From an uncultured Corynebacterium sp. (GTDB lineage Bacteria > Actinomycetota > Actinomycetes > Mycobacteriales > Mycobacteriaceae), in contig NZ_CAMICL010000003.1 of assembly GCF_946221105.1 (NCBI RefSeq), positions 21,255 through 85,254 of the forward strand: a stretch of DNA of 64,000 nt. Direction: 5' to 3'. Position numbers and translations under genes: made by a program. The notes beneath the pieces are model-generated. The model made no database searches and had not been told where the DNA came from. It saw only the letters and a program-made list of their open reading frames with translations. Each line of letters begins with the position of its first letter. Positions within the stretch are counted from its first letter, which is position 1. Shown here in pieces: positions 8,181 to 16,185 of the stretch.

Positions 8181-10053
8181 CCTCTTTGAGCTTGTAAACG
8201 GCTCGTGGGCGAAGTCCCACGAAATCCCCGCTGACCGTGGCATTGACGGCGCGTTCTACGTCCTGCGCGACAAATCGGAGGAGGACGTCCGCGCCATTCT
8301 CGAGGACGGCGCCGGTTTGGGCGGCGACCTGTTTAAGTCCTTCATGGACAACCCCGGCGACATCAGCTCCCTCGACCCCGACCTGGCCAAGATCGAGGTC
8401 GCGGACGTCGAAGGGTTCGTGCGTGGCTTGGGCGAGCTGGAGCGCGTCGGTGTCGGCGGGCCGGTGAGCTACTGGGTGGAGAAGGACTCGCAGGGTGAGA
8501 ACTCCGTCGCCTACGTTTTCCAGTCCGGCCTGGGGCTGCCGGACGAGGCCTACTACCGCGACGAGGACCACGCCGAAACCCTCGCCGCCTACAAGAAGCA
8601 CGTGGAGAAGATGCTCGGCTTCCTCGAGCCGAAGTACCTGCAGGGCCTGACACCTGAGATCGCCGCCGAGCGCATAGTCAACCTGGAGTCTCAGCTGGCC
8701 GCGAGCCACTGGGACGTGGTCAAGGCGCGCGACGCGGTGGCCACCTACAACCCCACCGACCTTGCAGAGATGCCGCCTTTGGTGCGCACGCTTCTCGACG
8801 CCTCCGGTCTTTCCGGCAAAGTCGTCAACATGATGCCGTCGTTCGTTGAAGACCTGGACGGCATGCTGCGCCGGGAAACACTCGCGGACTGGCAGCTGTG
8901 GGCCGCGTGGAACATCCTTCGCTCCCGCGCCGGCGTGCTCTCCGAGGAGATCGGCAAGGCCAACTTCGAGTTTTATGGAAAGCATCTCTCCGGCGCCACC
9001 GAGCAGCGCGACCGCTGGAAGCGTGGTGTGGGACTCGCGGAGAGCTTGGTTGGCGAGGATATTGGGCGGAGCTACGTCGAGAAGCATTTCCCGCCCTCCT
9101 CCAAGGAGAAGATGCTGGAGCTGGTGGAGTACCTGATCGCCGCCTACCGTTCCCGCATCCAGCAGCTGGAGTGGATGAGCGAGCCGACGAAGGAACGCGC
9201 GCTGGAGAAGCTCGCGCAGTTCAACGCCAAGATCGGCTACCCGGAGAAGTGGCGCAACTACTCCGGCCTGGAGTTCGGCGAGGACCTGGTGGAGAATGTC
9301 CGTCGCGGCGCCGCGTTCGAGCACGATTACCAGCTGTCCAAGATTGGCAAGGCCTCCGACCGGCAGGAATGGGTGTCTTCCCCGCAGACGGTCAACGCGT
9401 TTTACAACCCGGTGGTCAACGACATCACCTTCCCCGCCGCGATCCTGCAGCCGCCGTTCTTCGACCCCGCCGCTGACGCCGCCGAGAACTTCGGCGCGAT
9501 CGGCGCGGTGATCGGCCACGAGATCGGCCACGGCTTCGACGACCAGGGCTCGCGTTACGACGGGTTGGGCAACCTGAACTCCTGGTGGACCGACGAGGAC
9601 CGCGCCAACTTTGAGCAGCTGACCGCCAAGCTGGTCGGCCAGTTCAACGGCCTGGTGCCGTCGGTGCTGGAGGGCACGAAAACCAAGGGTGTCAACGGCG
9701 AGTTCACCCTCGGCGAGAACATCGGCGACCTGGGCGGCCTGGGCATCGCTGTGGTGGCCTACAAGAAGTACCTGGAGGACAACGGCCTCGACGACCAAGA
9801 ACCCCAGAAGTTCGGCGACCTTGAGGGCGAGTACACCGGCTTCCAGCGCCTGTTCCTGGCGTGGGCGCGGGTGTGGCGCTCCAAGGCGCGCCCGGAGATG
9901 GCGGCGCAGCTGCTCGCCATTGACCCGCACGCGCCGAATGAGTTCCGCTGCAACGTCATCGCCGCCAACATCGCCGAGTTCTACGAGGCGTTCGAGGTGG
10001 AAAAGGGCTCCAAGATGTGGATCGACCCCGAGGACAGGGTGACGATTTGGTAG
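8173..10053 (+). CDS. M13-family zinc metallopeptidase (neprilysin/PepO-like)
   Basis: A 626-aa endopeptidase of family M13. The zinc motif HEIGH sits at about residue 449 in VIGHEIGHGFDDQG. The third ligand and its aspartate are in GENIGDLGG, and the substrate-binding NEFRCNV lies near the C-terminus. No signal peptide is visible, as in many bacterial PepO proteins. The length fits the family (about 630-680 aa). Translation is coupled to the esterase upstream. It probably trims or degrades oligopeptides; nothing in the sequence identifies a specific substrate. Confidence 0.93.
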   Translation: MNDLFELVNGSWAKSHEIPADRGIDGAFYVLRDKSEEDVRAILEDGAGLGGDLFKSFMDNPGDISSLDPDLAKIEVADVEGFVRGLGELERVGVGGPVSYWVEKDSQGENSVAYVFQSGLGLPDEAYYRDEDHAETLAAYKKHVEKMLGFLEPKYLQGLTPEIAAERIVNLESQLAASHWDVVKARDAVATYNPTDLAEMPPLVRTLLDASGLSGKVVNMMPSFVEDLDGMLRRETLADWQLWAAWNILRSRAGVLSEEIGKANFEFYGKHLSGATEQRDRWKRGVGLAESLVGEDIGRSYVEKHFPPSSKEKMLELVEYLIAAYRSRIQQLEWMSEPTKERALEKLAQFNAKIGYPEKWRNYSGLEFGEDLVENVRRGAAFEHDYQLSKIGKASDRQEWVSSPQTVNAFYNPVVNDITFPAAILQPPFFDPAADAAENFGAIGAVIGHEIGHGFDDQGSRYDGLGNLNSWWTDEDRANFEQLTAKLVGQFNGLVPSVLEGTKTKGVNGEFTLGENIGDLGGLGIAVVAYKKYLEDNGLDDQEPQKFGDLEGEYTGFQRLFLAWARVWRSKARPEMAAQLLAIDPHAPNEFRCNVIAANIAEFYEAFEVEKGSKMWIDPEDRVTIW

Positions 10054-10694
10054 AGCACATCAACGAACAGGGCGACCCGGACTTCAACGTCGGTGGCATT
10101 AAGCGCGATATGCCGCCGGAGCTGCAGCTGGAGCAGCTGGCGTCCTACATGCACGCCACCTACGAGGACGGGCCGAACTACCTGGCGCTGCTGCCGGACC
10201 GCATCACCCACGCCGCGATGCTCATGCTCGGCACCGCCGTCGACCACGCGCTGCCTGCGACAAAGTGGGCCGACGGGGTCACGGTGGAGTCCCACGAGCT
10301 GGGCGTCGTGTTCCGCCCGTCTGAGCCGAACGGCAGGTGGGCAGTCTCGCTTTGGGACGGCCCCGCAAACGCCAAGGAGATGCTCTGGCGCCCGGACGTC
10401 GCCGCCGCCGCGGAGTTATCCGGCACCACGATCCTCGATTTAGACTCCGTGGAAGATGCCACCAAGGCAGTTGAATTGGTCGGCGCCGAGGTGGTGTGGG
10501 CGCTTGGGGATGTTTCGCTGCCGTCAGCTCCGCGCTACATCGTCACCTTCCCCACCACGCAACCCTCAGTGGACGGGTTGATCCAGGTCAGGGCCGGGTC
10601 GGGCCTCGAGGGCACCGAGTACCACGCCGACGGGTTCATCTCCACGCCGGCGGAGATCCGCCGGCGGGTCCAGGACGCCGCCGACGCCCTCTAG
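10047..10694 (+). CDS. Conserved hypothetical protein
   Basis: A protein of about 215 aa that I do not recognise. It overlaps the end of the M13 gene by 7 nt if it begins with TTG at 10047; ATG at 10110 is an alternative, and ATG at 10017 would need a longer overlap. It is soluble, acidic and without signal peptide or helices long enough to cross a membrane. Its middle reads like a mixed alpha/beta fold (TTILDLDSVEDATKAVELVG). The coupling to the M13 gene suggests a shared role, but no function can be assigned. It converges on the VOC gene and shares the bases CTAG with its stop codon. Confidence 0.7.
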   Translation: MVEHINEQGDPDFNVGGIKRDMPPELQLEQLASYMHATYEDGPNYLALLPDRITHAAMLMLGTAVDHALPATKWADGVTVESHELGVVFRPSEPNGRWAVSLWDGPANAKEMLWRPDVAAAAELSGTTILDLDSVEDATKAVELVGAEVVWALGDVSLPSAPRYIVTFPTTQPSVDGLIQVRAGSGLEGTEYHADGFISTPAEIRRRVQDAADAL

Positions 10695-11374
10695 CCCAGC
10701 ACAGAGTCGGCTTCGTCCACCTCGTCGAAGGTGGGGTCGTCAACCTCGGCGAGGAAGAACTGGGCGCCGTTGGCGTCGTGCACGCCCGCAGTCCCATTTT
10801 CGGGGCCGAACTCCACCCCGCCGCCGAGGTTTTCCACCTGCGTACAGGCCGCGTCCACGTCGCGCACGCCGAAGTAGCTGAACCACTGGGCGTGCTCGCC
10901 GACGAACATGCCCAAAAACGGCGCGCCGTCCTCCACGGCGATGAAGTAGCCGTCTTCCTCCCGGATCTCCCAGTCGAAGAGTTCGCCGTAGAAGTCGATG
11001 GCGTCCATGCTCGGAGCCGAGTACTCGTACCACACCGGCACACCCGGCTCACCTGCGGCGAAGAAGCGCTCCTCCGGATCCTTCAGCCCGAACAGGCCGC
11101 CGGCGGGGTCCTGGCACAGGGTCACGGATTCGTCTGCGCTGAGCACCTTGCCGCCCAGCTTCTCCACGTTCTCCGGGCTGCCGATAAAGGACGTCACCCA
11201 CATATCCATCTGCGCCGGCACGATGCCTGCCACCGGCAGGCCCTCCTTGCGGGCGGTGCCGTCCACGATCTCCCAGCCCAAAAGCTGGGAGTAGAAGTGG
11301 GTGGACTTGAGCTGGTTCTGGGTGACCAGGTCCTGCCAGAACGGCATGCCTTCCTTGCCTTCGAATGCGGGCAT
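10691..11374 (-). CDS. VOC-superfamily protein (glyoxalase/dioxygenase-like, two domains)
   Basis: A 227-aa protein made of two vicinal-oxygen-chelate halves. Each half begins with a hydrophobic strand and a helix marked by FYxxLxxWEI: FYSQLLGWEIVD in the first, FYGELFDWEI in the second. The metal-binding residues usual in glyoxalase I are not obvious, so it could be a hydrolase-like or antibiotic-binding VOC protein. The start at 11374 is chosen because GGAGGAA stands 7 nt upstream and the ATG overlaps the TAA of the S4 gene (TAATG); the longer frame from 11389 lacks this support. Confidence 0.85.
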   Translation of the reverse strand: MPAFEGKEGMPFWQDLVTQNQLKSTHFYSQLLGWEIVDGTARKEGLPVAGIVPAQMDMWVTSFIGSPENVEKLGGKVLSADESVTLCQDPAGGLFGLKDPEERFFAAGEPGVPVWYEYSAPSMDAIDFYGELFDWEIREEDGYFIAVEDGAPFLGMFVGEHAQWFSYFGVRDVDAACTQVENLGGGVEFGPENGTAGVHDANGAQFFLAEVDDPTFDEVDEADSVLG

Positions 11375-11661
11375 TACAGGTTCCTCCACTTCTCGGGGTC
11401 GAAGTCGTCGTTTGCGGTGCGCTCGTCGAAGTAATCGCCGTCGTCTCCGTCGACTACTACCGTGGCGGAATCTGCGCCAAGGCCGACGGTATCGCCGTCG
11501 ATAAGCGAGTGCCCCCTGGAGGTGACCACCTCGTTGTTGACGGTGACCTCGCCAGCGCTGATGGCTTCCTTCGCGTGGCCGCCGGATTCGGCGAGGTTGG
11601 CGAGTTTGAGAAATTGTCCGAGTTTGATCGTGTCGCCGGAAATGGGCACGTCGATATGCAT
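11374..11661 (-). CDS. S4-domain RNA-binding protein (YbcJ/YaaA-like)
   Basis: A 95-aa protein with an S4 domain in its first 70 residues: IKLGQFLKLANLAESGG, AKEAISAGEVTVNNEV and the typical R-G-x-x-L near 50. The tail is acidic (DGDDGDYFDERT). Such small S4 proteins bind structured RNA or ribosomes. It is first in a two-gene operon with the VOC protein and likely leaderless: TAGACT lies 7 nt before the ATG and is shared, as a palindrome, with the divergent capA promoter. Confidence 0.88.
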   Translation of the reverse strand: MHIDVPISGDTIKLGQFLKLANLAESGGHAKEAISAGEVTVNNEVVTSRGHSLIDGDTVGLGADSATVVVDGDDGDYFDERTANDDFDPEKWRNL

Positions 11662-11666
11662 AGCGG

Positions 11667-11675
11667 TTAGTCTAA
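11667..11675. promoter_or_regulatory. Shared divergent -10 region (TTAGTCTAA)
   Basis: The palindrome TTAGTCTAA provides TAGTCT for the capA-like gene (ATG at 11679) and TAGACT for the S4 gene (ATG at 11661, exact 7-nt spacing on that strand). Both transcripts would be leaderless or nearly so, and one polymerase at a time could occupy the site. Confidence 0.45.
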
Positions 11676-11678
11676 GGC

Positions 11679-12707
11679 ATGCGAAGAATCTGGGCGTTTA
11701 CCCTGACCCTCCTGCTTGTTGGCTGTGCGTCAGAGGAGCCAGAGGTCGAGGTCGTTGAAGAAGAGTCCACCGTGACCATCCGCTCCATCGGCGACATCCT
11801 GGTCCACTCCGACGTGTACACCACCGCGCGAACGGACACCGGCTTCGACTTCTCGCGCATGTTCGAGCCGGTCAGGGAGTACATGCAAGGCGCGGACATC
11901 ACCACCGCGAACATGGAGGTCCCGGTCGCCGGCGAGGAGTTCGGGCTGTCCGGGTATCCGCAGTTCAACGCGCCGCCCGAGATTATCGATGCACTCTCTG
12001 GCGCGGGCGTGGACATCGTCAACAACGCCACGAACCACTCGATGGATCGGGGCGGCGGGGGCGTGGTGGCGTCGACAGGCAACATGCGCGAGCGGGGCAT
12101 GCTGTACACCGGTAGTTACGCCTCTGAGCAGGACAAATTAACCCCGCGCATCATCGAGGCCAACGGCATCACCGTCGGCTTCCTCGGCTTCACCTACGGC
12201 ACCAACGGCCTGCCGGTTGAGCAGGAGCATTTCGCATCGCTTATCGACGACACCCTGGCCGCCCAAGTCGCCGCCCTCGATTCACAGGTCGACGTGGCGG
12301 TGGTGATGCTGCACATGGGCGACGAGTACGCCCCGCTGCAAAATGAGTTCCAGGAGGAGACCGCCACGGCTGCTTTGGACGCCGGCGCTGACCTGGTGCT
12401 CGGCGGGCACCCGCACGTGGTGGAGCCGTTTGCCGGGCTCGTCTGGTACTCCCCCGGCAACTTCCTGCACGGCCAGTGGGAGGAGCCGACCAAGGTCGGC
12501 GGGATTGGCGAGTTCACGTTTACCAAGCGTGGCGACGACGTCACGTTTAGCGGCGCCCGGTTCATGCCCACCTACACCGTCGGCCCGCCGATCAGCTACG
12601 ACCACCACGTGATCCCGCTCGTGGAGGCCGCCGAGTACCTGGATGTTCATAGATGGATGGCGGACCTGCACGAGCGCCTGAACGTCGAGGTGGTGGACTA
12701 CCTCTAG
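11679..12707 (+). CDS. CapA-family lipoprotein (poly-gamma-glutamate-type metallophosphatase fold)
   Basis: A 342-aa exported lipoprotein; the lipobox LLVG-Cys16 gives the modified cysteine. The body is a CapA/PgsA domain of the calcineurin-like superfamily, with GDILVHSD, a TTANMEVPV strand, NNATNHSMD and GGHPHVVEP at the usual metal-site positions. CapA proteins support poly-gamma-glutamate export in bacilli, but no capB/capC genes lie nearby. Here it is more likely a cell-surface phosphoesterase of unknown substrate. It ends in a 4-nt CTAG overlap with the convergent SDR gene. Confidence 0.88.
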   Translation: MRRIWAFTLTLLLVGCASEEPEVEVVEEESTVTIRSIGDILVHSDVYTTARTDTGFDFSRMFEPVREYMQGADITTANMEVPVAGEEFGLSGYPQFNAPPEIIDALSGAGVDIVNNATNHSMDRGGGGVVASTGNMRERGMLYTGSYASEQDKLTPRIIEANGITVGFLGFTYGTNGLPVEQEHFASLIDDTLAAQVAALDSQVDVAVVMLHMGDEYAPLQNEFQEETATAALDAGADLVLGGHPHVVEPFAGLVWYSPGNFLHGQWEEPTKVGGIGEFTFTKRGDDVTFSGARFMPTYTVGPPISYDHHVIPLVEAAEYLDVHRWMADLHERLNVEVVDYL

Positions 12708-13414
12708 CGTTCCGCCTGGTCCACCGGCATGATGCTCATCGTGTCGATGTTCACGTGCGCCGGGAGGCTTGCCACCCAGCGCACCGCCTCGGCGATGTCG
12801 TCCGCTGTGAGGTTCTGTTTGCCCTCGTAGACCTGCTTCGCGCGCTCCTCGTCGCCTTTGAATCTGTTCAGGGAGAAATCCGTCTTCACCCTGCCGGGGT
12901 CGATCTCGCACACGCGGATGTTGTTCTCCGCCTCCTCGCGCCGAAACGCCCTGGTCACGCCGCGGAGTCCGTGCTTTGCGGCGTTGTAGCCGGAGCCGCC
13001 CTTGTACGCGTCCGTGCCAGCCACCGACCCGATGTTCACCACCAGGCCGTTCGACGCCTTGAGCTGCGGGTACAGCGCCCGGGTGACGCGCATCGTGCCC
13101 ATCACGTTGGTCTGGAACATCCACTCCCAGTCCCCGTCGGCCGCGTCACGCAAGAAGTCCAGCTCCTTCGCGCCGCCGGCGTTGTTGACCAGCAGGTCCA
13201 CGCGTTCAAGCTCCGCAAGCTTCTCGACGCTCCCCCGGTCCACCACGTCCAACTCCATCGCCTCCCCACCGATGTCGTCCGCGATGTGCTGGCACTTCTC
13301 CAGGCGTCGCGCCGCCACGACGACCTTCCAGCCGTCCTTAGCCAGCGCCCTGCAGGTGGCCTCCCCGATGCCTGCCGATCCGCCAGTGACTACTGCTACC
13401 TTCTGCTCGCTCAT
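12704..13414 (-). CDS. Short-chain dehydrogenase/reductase (SDR)
   Basis: A 236-aa classical SDR. The NAD(P)-binding motif TGGSAGIGEATC is at residues 11-22, NNAGG near 85, the active-site Ser in NIGSVAGT, and YNAAKHG (Tyr/Lys) near 140-146. The closest group is the YdfG-like serine/3-hydroxy acid dehydrogenases. Basic residues after the second strand (AARRLEK) suggest NADP. TACACT lies 7 nt before the ATG, so the transcript is probably leaderless. It stands alone, converging on the capA-like gene. Confidence 0.9.
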   Translation of the reverse strand: MSEQKVAVVTGGSAGIGEATCRALAKDGWKVVVAARRLEKCQHIADDIGGEAMELDVVDRGSVEKLAELERVDLLVNNAGGAKELDFLRDAADGDWEWMFQTNVMGTMRVTRALYPQLKASNGLVVNIGSVAGTDAYKGGSGYNAAKHGLRGVTRAFRREEAENNIRVCEIDPGRVKTDFSLNRFKGDEERAKQVYEGKQNLTADDIAEAVRWVASLPAHVNIDTMSIMPVDQAER

Positions 13415-13436
13415 GAGCCGAAGTGTAGGCGCACAA

Positions 13437-14063
13437 TCATGTCGCCTCCATCTGCCGCATGGTGATGTTCAGCCGACCATCGAGCAGGTCGGACGTGCCT
13501 TTCCTCGCGCCGAGTACGCCGTGTTTCGCCCTCCTGGCCGGCCCGCCGAAGACTACAACGTCGCCGGACAGCAGCAGCGTATCGCGCCCCGCGATGCGGA
13601 AGATCGTGTCCTGGCCGAACGACAGGCTGACCACTGCGTTTTCGGACTCCTCCTCCGCATCCACGTGCTGCCCCATGCCCTTGCCCGGCGGGTAGAAGTT
13701 CACCAGCGCGGTCTCGACTTTCGGGGTCGGGCCAACCAGCGGGTCTATTTCCCGCGCATTCGCCATGACGTTATCTGCGATGACCTGGAAGTTCTCCGGG
13801 ATCGGCGGCACCGGGTGGCCGTCGACCTCCCTGACCATGCGGTACGGATTCGTCGCCCAGAACCAGCCCAGCGAGAGCAGCCAGGCATCCATTTGGCCGT
13901 GGCCGACCTTTGGACGTCGCATAGCAACCGGTGTCCCCGCCGCCTTCCTGGCCAGCTCGCGCGCCTGATTGACCAGTTCCTCCTGCTCAGCGGGTGTGAA
14001 AAAGGCAGGCAAATGGACCGCACCAGGGATGATGCGGGCGGGCGGCCGCGGAATGACGAGCAC
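13437..14063 (-). CDS. AlkB-family Fe(II)/2-oxoglutarate dioxygenase
   Basis: A 208-aa AlkB homologue, an enzyme that oxidatively removes alkyl groups such as 1-methyladenine and 3-methylcytosine from nucleic acids. Iron ligands are the H-x-D of GQHVDAEE and the His of RAKHGV; RLNITMR near the C-terminus supplies the arginines that bind 2-oxoglutarate. YPPGKGMG before the HxD is the usual AlkB nucleotide-recognition loop. No ada gene is nearby, so it does not belong to an adaptive-response operon here. Confidence 0.9.
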   Translation of the reverse strand: MLVIPRPPARIIPGAVHLPAFFTPAEQEELVNQARELARKAAGTPVAMRRPKVGHGQMDAWLLSLGWFWATNPYRMVREVDGHPVPPIPENFQVIADNVMANAREIDPLVGPTPKVETALVNFYPPGKGMGQHVDAEEESENAVVSLSFGQDTIFRIAGRDTLLLSGDVVVFGGPARRAKHGVLGARKGTSDLLDGRLNITMRQMEAT

Positions 14064-14139
14064 GGGAATAATGTAGCGCGTCCTCCCGTTGCGGTCGAAT
14101 TTGTGAGTGTTTTTCTTTTCGTTTTTGCTGGCATACCTC

Positions 14140-14168
14140 TTGACAGTCGTTCGTGTGTTCTATATTAT
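14140..14168 (+). promoter_or_regulatory. Near-consensus SigA promoter of the HNH gene
   Basis: TTGACA at 14140-14145, a 17-bp spacer, and TATTAT at 14163-14168. This places transcription start near 14175 and rules out the two upstream in-frame ATGs as starts. It is one of the few promoters in the window with both hexamers. Confidence 0.7.
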
Positions 14169-14196
14169 GGAGCGTACCACGACGAGAGGGGCGACC

Positions 14197-15621
14197 GTGA
14201 CCACCGCCACCACAGCACCGAAAAAATTCCGTAACCAGCGAGAACACGACCCGGATAGCGAATGTGCCCAGGCCATCCGGGACACGTATTGGACCATGTT
14301 TGGGCACTACGCGTACCCCGGTTTCGACGTCGAGGATTTCGACGCCACAGTGACACAACTGCAGCTCGCCACCGGGTGGCACAAAGGGTTTGTCAAAAAC
14401 GCCATCCTCGGTCACGCGGCGCTGCAGGACCTCCCGCGCCTGCACGAGCTGCAGCAGGAAACACGCCTGATGGACGTGGGGCACCTGACCGCGGTCTACA
14501 CCGCGATTGAGGAGCTCGGGGAGGATGTGGACGAGGAAGCACTCATGCTTATCGACGGCATCCTGGTGAACACGTTCACGCCCACCCGCCACGACCAGGC
14601 TGTTCCCCAGCGCAAAACCGTCACAGACCGCATTCGTGCCGCGATCAAGCGCACGGACAAAAGCCGCGCCTACGACAAGCGCAAGCGAGAAAAGCGCGAG
14701 CAGGACAACTCAGAAAAGTTCGGCATCTACGAGTACCGCGACCGGTCGATCGTGCAGCTGGACACGAATTCTCTGGACGGCCGGAGGATCCAGACCAACG
14801 TCGCCGAGGTTGCGCGCGAGCTCGGCATCAGCACCTCCGACGCGGCCATCAAGCTGCTCGCCGGAGAAACCATCGGCATCGAGATCGCCCCGGTGCTGAA
14901 CGTGTACAGCCCGAAGAACCGCGGAAACGGCGACCCGGTGTTCGTCCCCGGCTGCGGCTGGACCGACCCCGAGGCCGCGACCGCTTTCGAGCGCTGGATC
15001 GCCGACACATTCATCGACGAGCGCGACCTCGACGCCGAACTGCAAAAGAGTCTGCGGGGCTACGTCCCCAGCGAGGGAATGCGTCACGCCGTGTACGCCC
15101 GCAACCGCACCTGCATCTACCCGGAGTGCAACCGCCCCGCCGAGCAGTGTCAGCTGGACCACCGCATCCCGTACGACGAGGGCGGCCCGACAGAGGCGGA
15201 CAACCTCTACCCCCTGTGCCAGCACCACCACAACATGAAGACCGACCGGACGGCGTTCTACATCCCGGACCCGTACACCGGGGACATCATCTGGCTGTTC
15301 GCCGACGGTTCCTACGTGGTCACCGTGGAAGATGGCCTGCTCCGCGACCAGTTCACGCCTCAGGGGCCCAGGTGGCAGTCCAGCATGTCCGCCGTGCGCA
15401 AGAACCGGGCTAAGGCAGCGGAGTTTTTCGCCAAAGGCCACACAATCCTGGACAAATTCGACCAAGACTTAGATCTCGAACAGGCCACCGCCGCAATCGC
15501 GGACCTGGAACAGGAATACGGCATGAAGTTCGGATTCGCCCCGGAGATGCCGTACGTGGAACCCCTGCCCGAAGAACCGGTTGAGGCCCCGTTCCCTGAC
15601 CCGGAAGAGGAGGAACACTAA
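14197..15621 (+). CDS. HNH endonuclease with DUF222 (13E12-repeat type)
   Basis: A 474-aa protein. The N-terminal two thirds resemble the DUF222 region common in actinobacteria. The C-terminal HNH nuclease (about residues 303-345) has CIYPECNRPAEQCQLDHRI, then LYPLCQHHHNMKT, giving two Cys pairs for a structural zinc and the His/Asn catalytic set. These genes are often multicopy and mobile, and their biological role is uncertain. The GTG at 14197 is preferred: GAGAGGGG lies 5 nt upstream and the promoter ends only at 14168, so the longer frames from 14107 or 14167 cannot be fully transcribed. Confidence 0.88.
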   Translation: MTTATTAPKKFRNQREHDPDSECAQAIRDTYWTMFGHYAYPGFDVEDFDATVTQLQLATGWHKGFVKNAILGHAALQDLPRLHELQQETRLMDVGHLTAVYTAIEELGEDVDEEALMLIDGILVNTFTPTRHDQAVPQRKTVTDRIRAAIKRTDKSRAYDKRKREKREQDNSEKFGIYEYRDRSIVQLDTNSLDGRRIQTNVAEVARELGISTSDAAIKLLAGETIGIEIAPVLNVYSPKNRGNGDPVFVPGCGWTDPEAATAFERWIADTFIDERDLDAELQKSLRGYVPSEGMRHAVYARNRTCIYPECNRPAEQCQLDHRIPYDEGGPTEADNLYPLCQHHHNMKTDRTAFYIPDPYTGDIIWLFADGSYVVTVEDGLLRDQFTPQGPRWQSSMSAVRKNRAKAAEFFAKGHTILDKFDQDLDLEQATAAIADLEQEYGMKFGFAPEMPYVEPLPEEPVEAPFPDPEEEEH

Positions 15622-16160
15622 CGCAGGTAGAACCTATCCACTACCTCGTACTTTGGGCCGCCACTTCGCCCCTTGCCCAGGTGTGACTCCAACAGCAGCA
15701 CTTCATCGGCGGCGAATTCGGGGCCGGTGTAGATGGCGAGGGCGTGGGCGTGGTCGTCGAGAAGCCATGGATCCCTCGTGCGAGTGCCGGTCCGCGCGAC
15801 GGTCAGGTGTGCGCGCTGGCGGCGGCGCATGTCCGGGTCGAGCTGGCAGTCCGCCATCAGGTCTTTCAGCGGTGCCTTGTCGCCGCCGACCCCGATCCAC
15901 ATGGTGCGCCGATCAAAACACCCGGCTCCTCGGAGGTGCAACCTCAGGGGCCGGGTGAAGGCGGTGGCTTGTGCCAGGTGGTCGGTGACCGCGGCGGCGT
16001 CGTTGGGCTGTGACCCGTAGAAGGCGACCGTGATGTGCCAGTTGTCGGGGTCGGCCCAGCGCACTTCTGTGCCTGAGAAGTCGCGGATGGGCCGCAGGGC
16101 GGTGATGAGGTGTTCGCGAACATCGGCCGGAGGGACGATCGCTGCGAAGAGGCGTCTCAT
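15618..16160 (-). CDS. thpR: RNA 2',3'-cyclic phosphodiesterase (2H superfamily, ThpR-like)
   Basis: A 180-aa 2H phosphoesterase. The two catalytic tetrapeptides are in HITVAFYG (about residue 45) and HLTVART (about 125), with the family spacing. The start MRRLFAAIV at 16160 is typical, and a TAGCGT box 7 nt upstream makes it leaderless; the longer frame back to 16346 runs into the helicase gene. Homologues hydrolyse 2',3'-cyclic phosphate ends of RNA. The stop codon shares bases with the convergent HNH gene. Confidence 0.88.
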   Translation of the reverse strand: MRRLFAAIVPPADVREHLITALRPIRDFSGTEVRWADPDNWHITVAFYGSQPNDAAAVTDHLAQATAFTRPLRLHLRGAGCFDRRTMWIGVGGDKAPLKDLMADCQLDPDMRRRQRAHLTVARTGTRTRDPWLLDDHAHALAIYTGPEFAADEVLLLESHLGKGRSGGPKYEVVDRFYLR

Positions 16161-16167
16161 GGCCCAC

Positions 16168-16177
16168 ACGCTACCCT
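16168..16177. promoter_or_regulatory. Overlapping -10 boxes, divergent leaderless pair
   Basis: ACGCTA (TAGCGT on the minus strand, 7 nt from the phosphodiesterase ATG) overlaps TACCCT (8 nt from the helicase ATG at 16186). The two genes therefore share a 10-bp core promoter. Confidence 0.45.
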
Positions 16178-16185
16178 TAATTGCC

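Noticed and set aside
8116..9930. A 604-codon minus-strand frame opposite the M13 peptidase
   Set aside because: Antisense of a gene with clear HEIGH zinc motif; the reverse frame has no recognisable domain.
11679..12707. Capsule (poly-gamma-glutamate) biosynthesis locus
   Set aside because: capB, capC and capD genes are absent; a lone CapA-fold lipoprotein is common and does not imply a capsule.
14107..14196. N-terminal extension of the HNH protein (hydrophobic, signal-like)
   Set aside because: The promoter with TTGACA and TATTAT ends at 14168, so this part is not transcribed in full; the GTG at 14197 has its own ribosome site.
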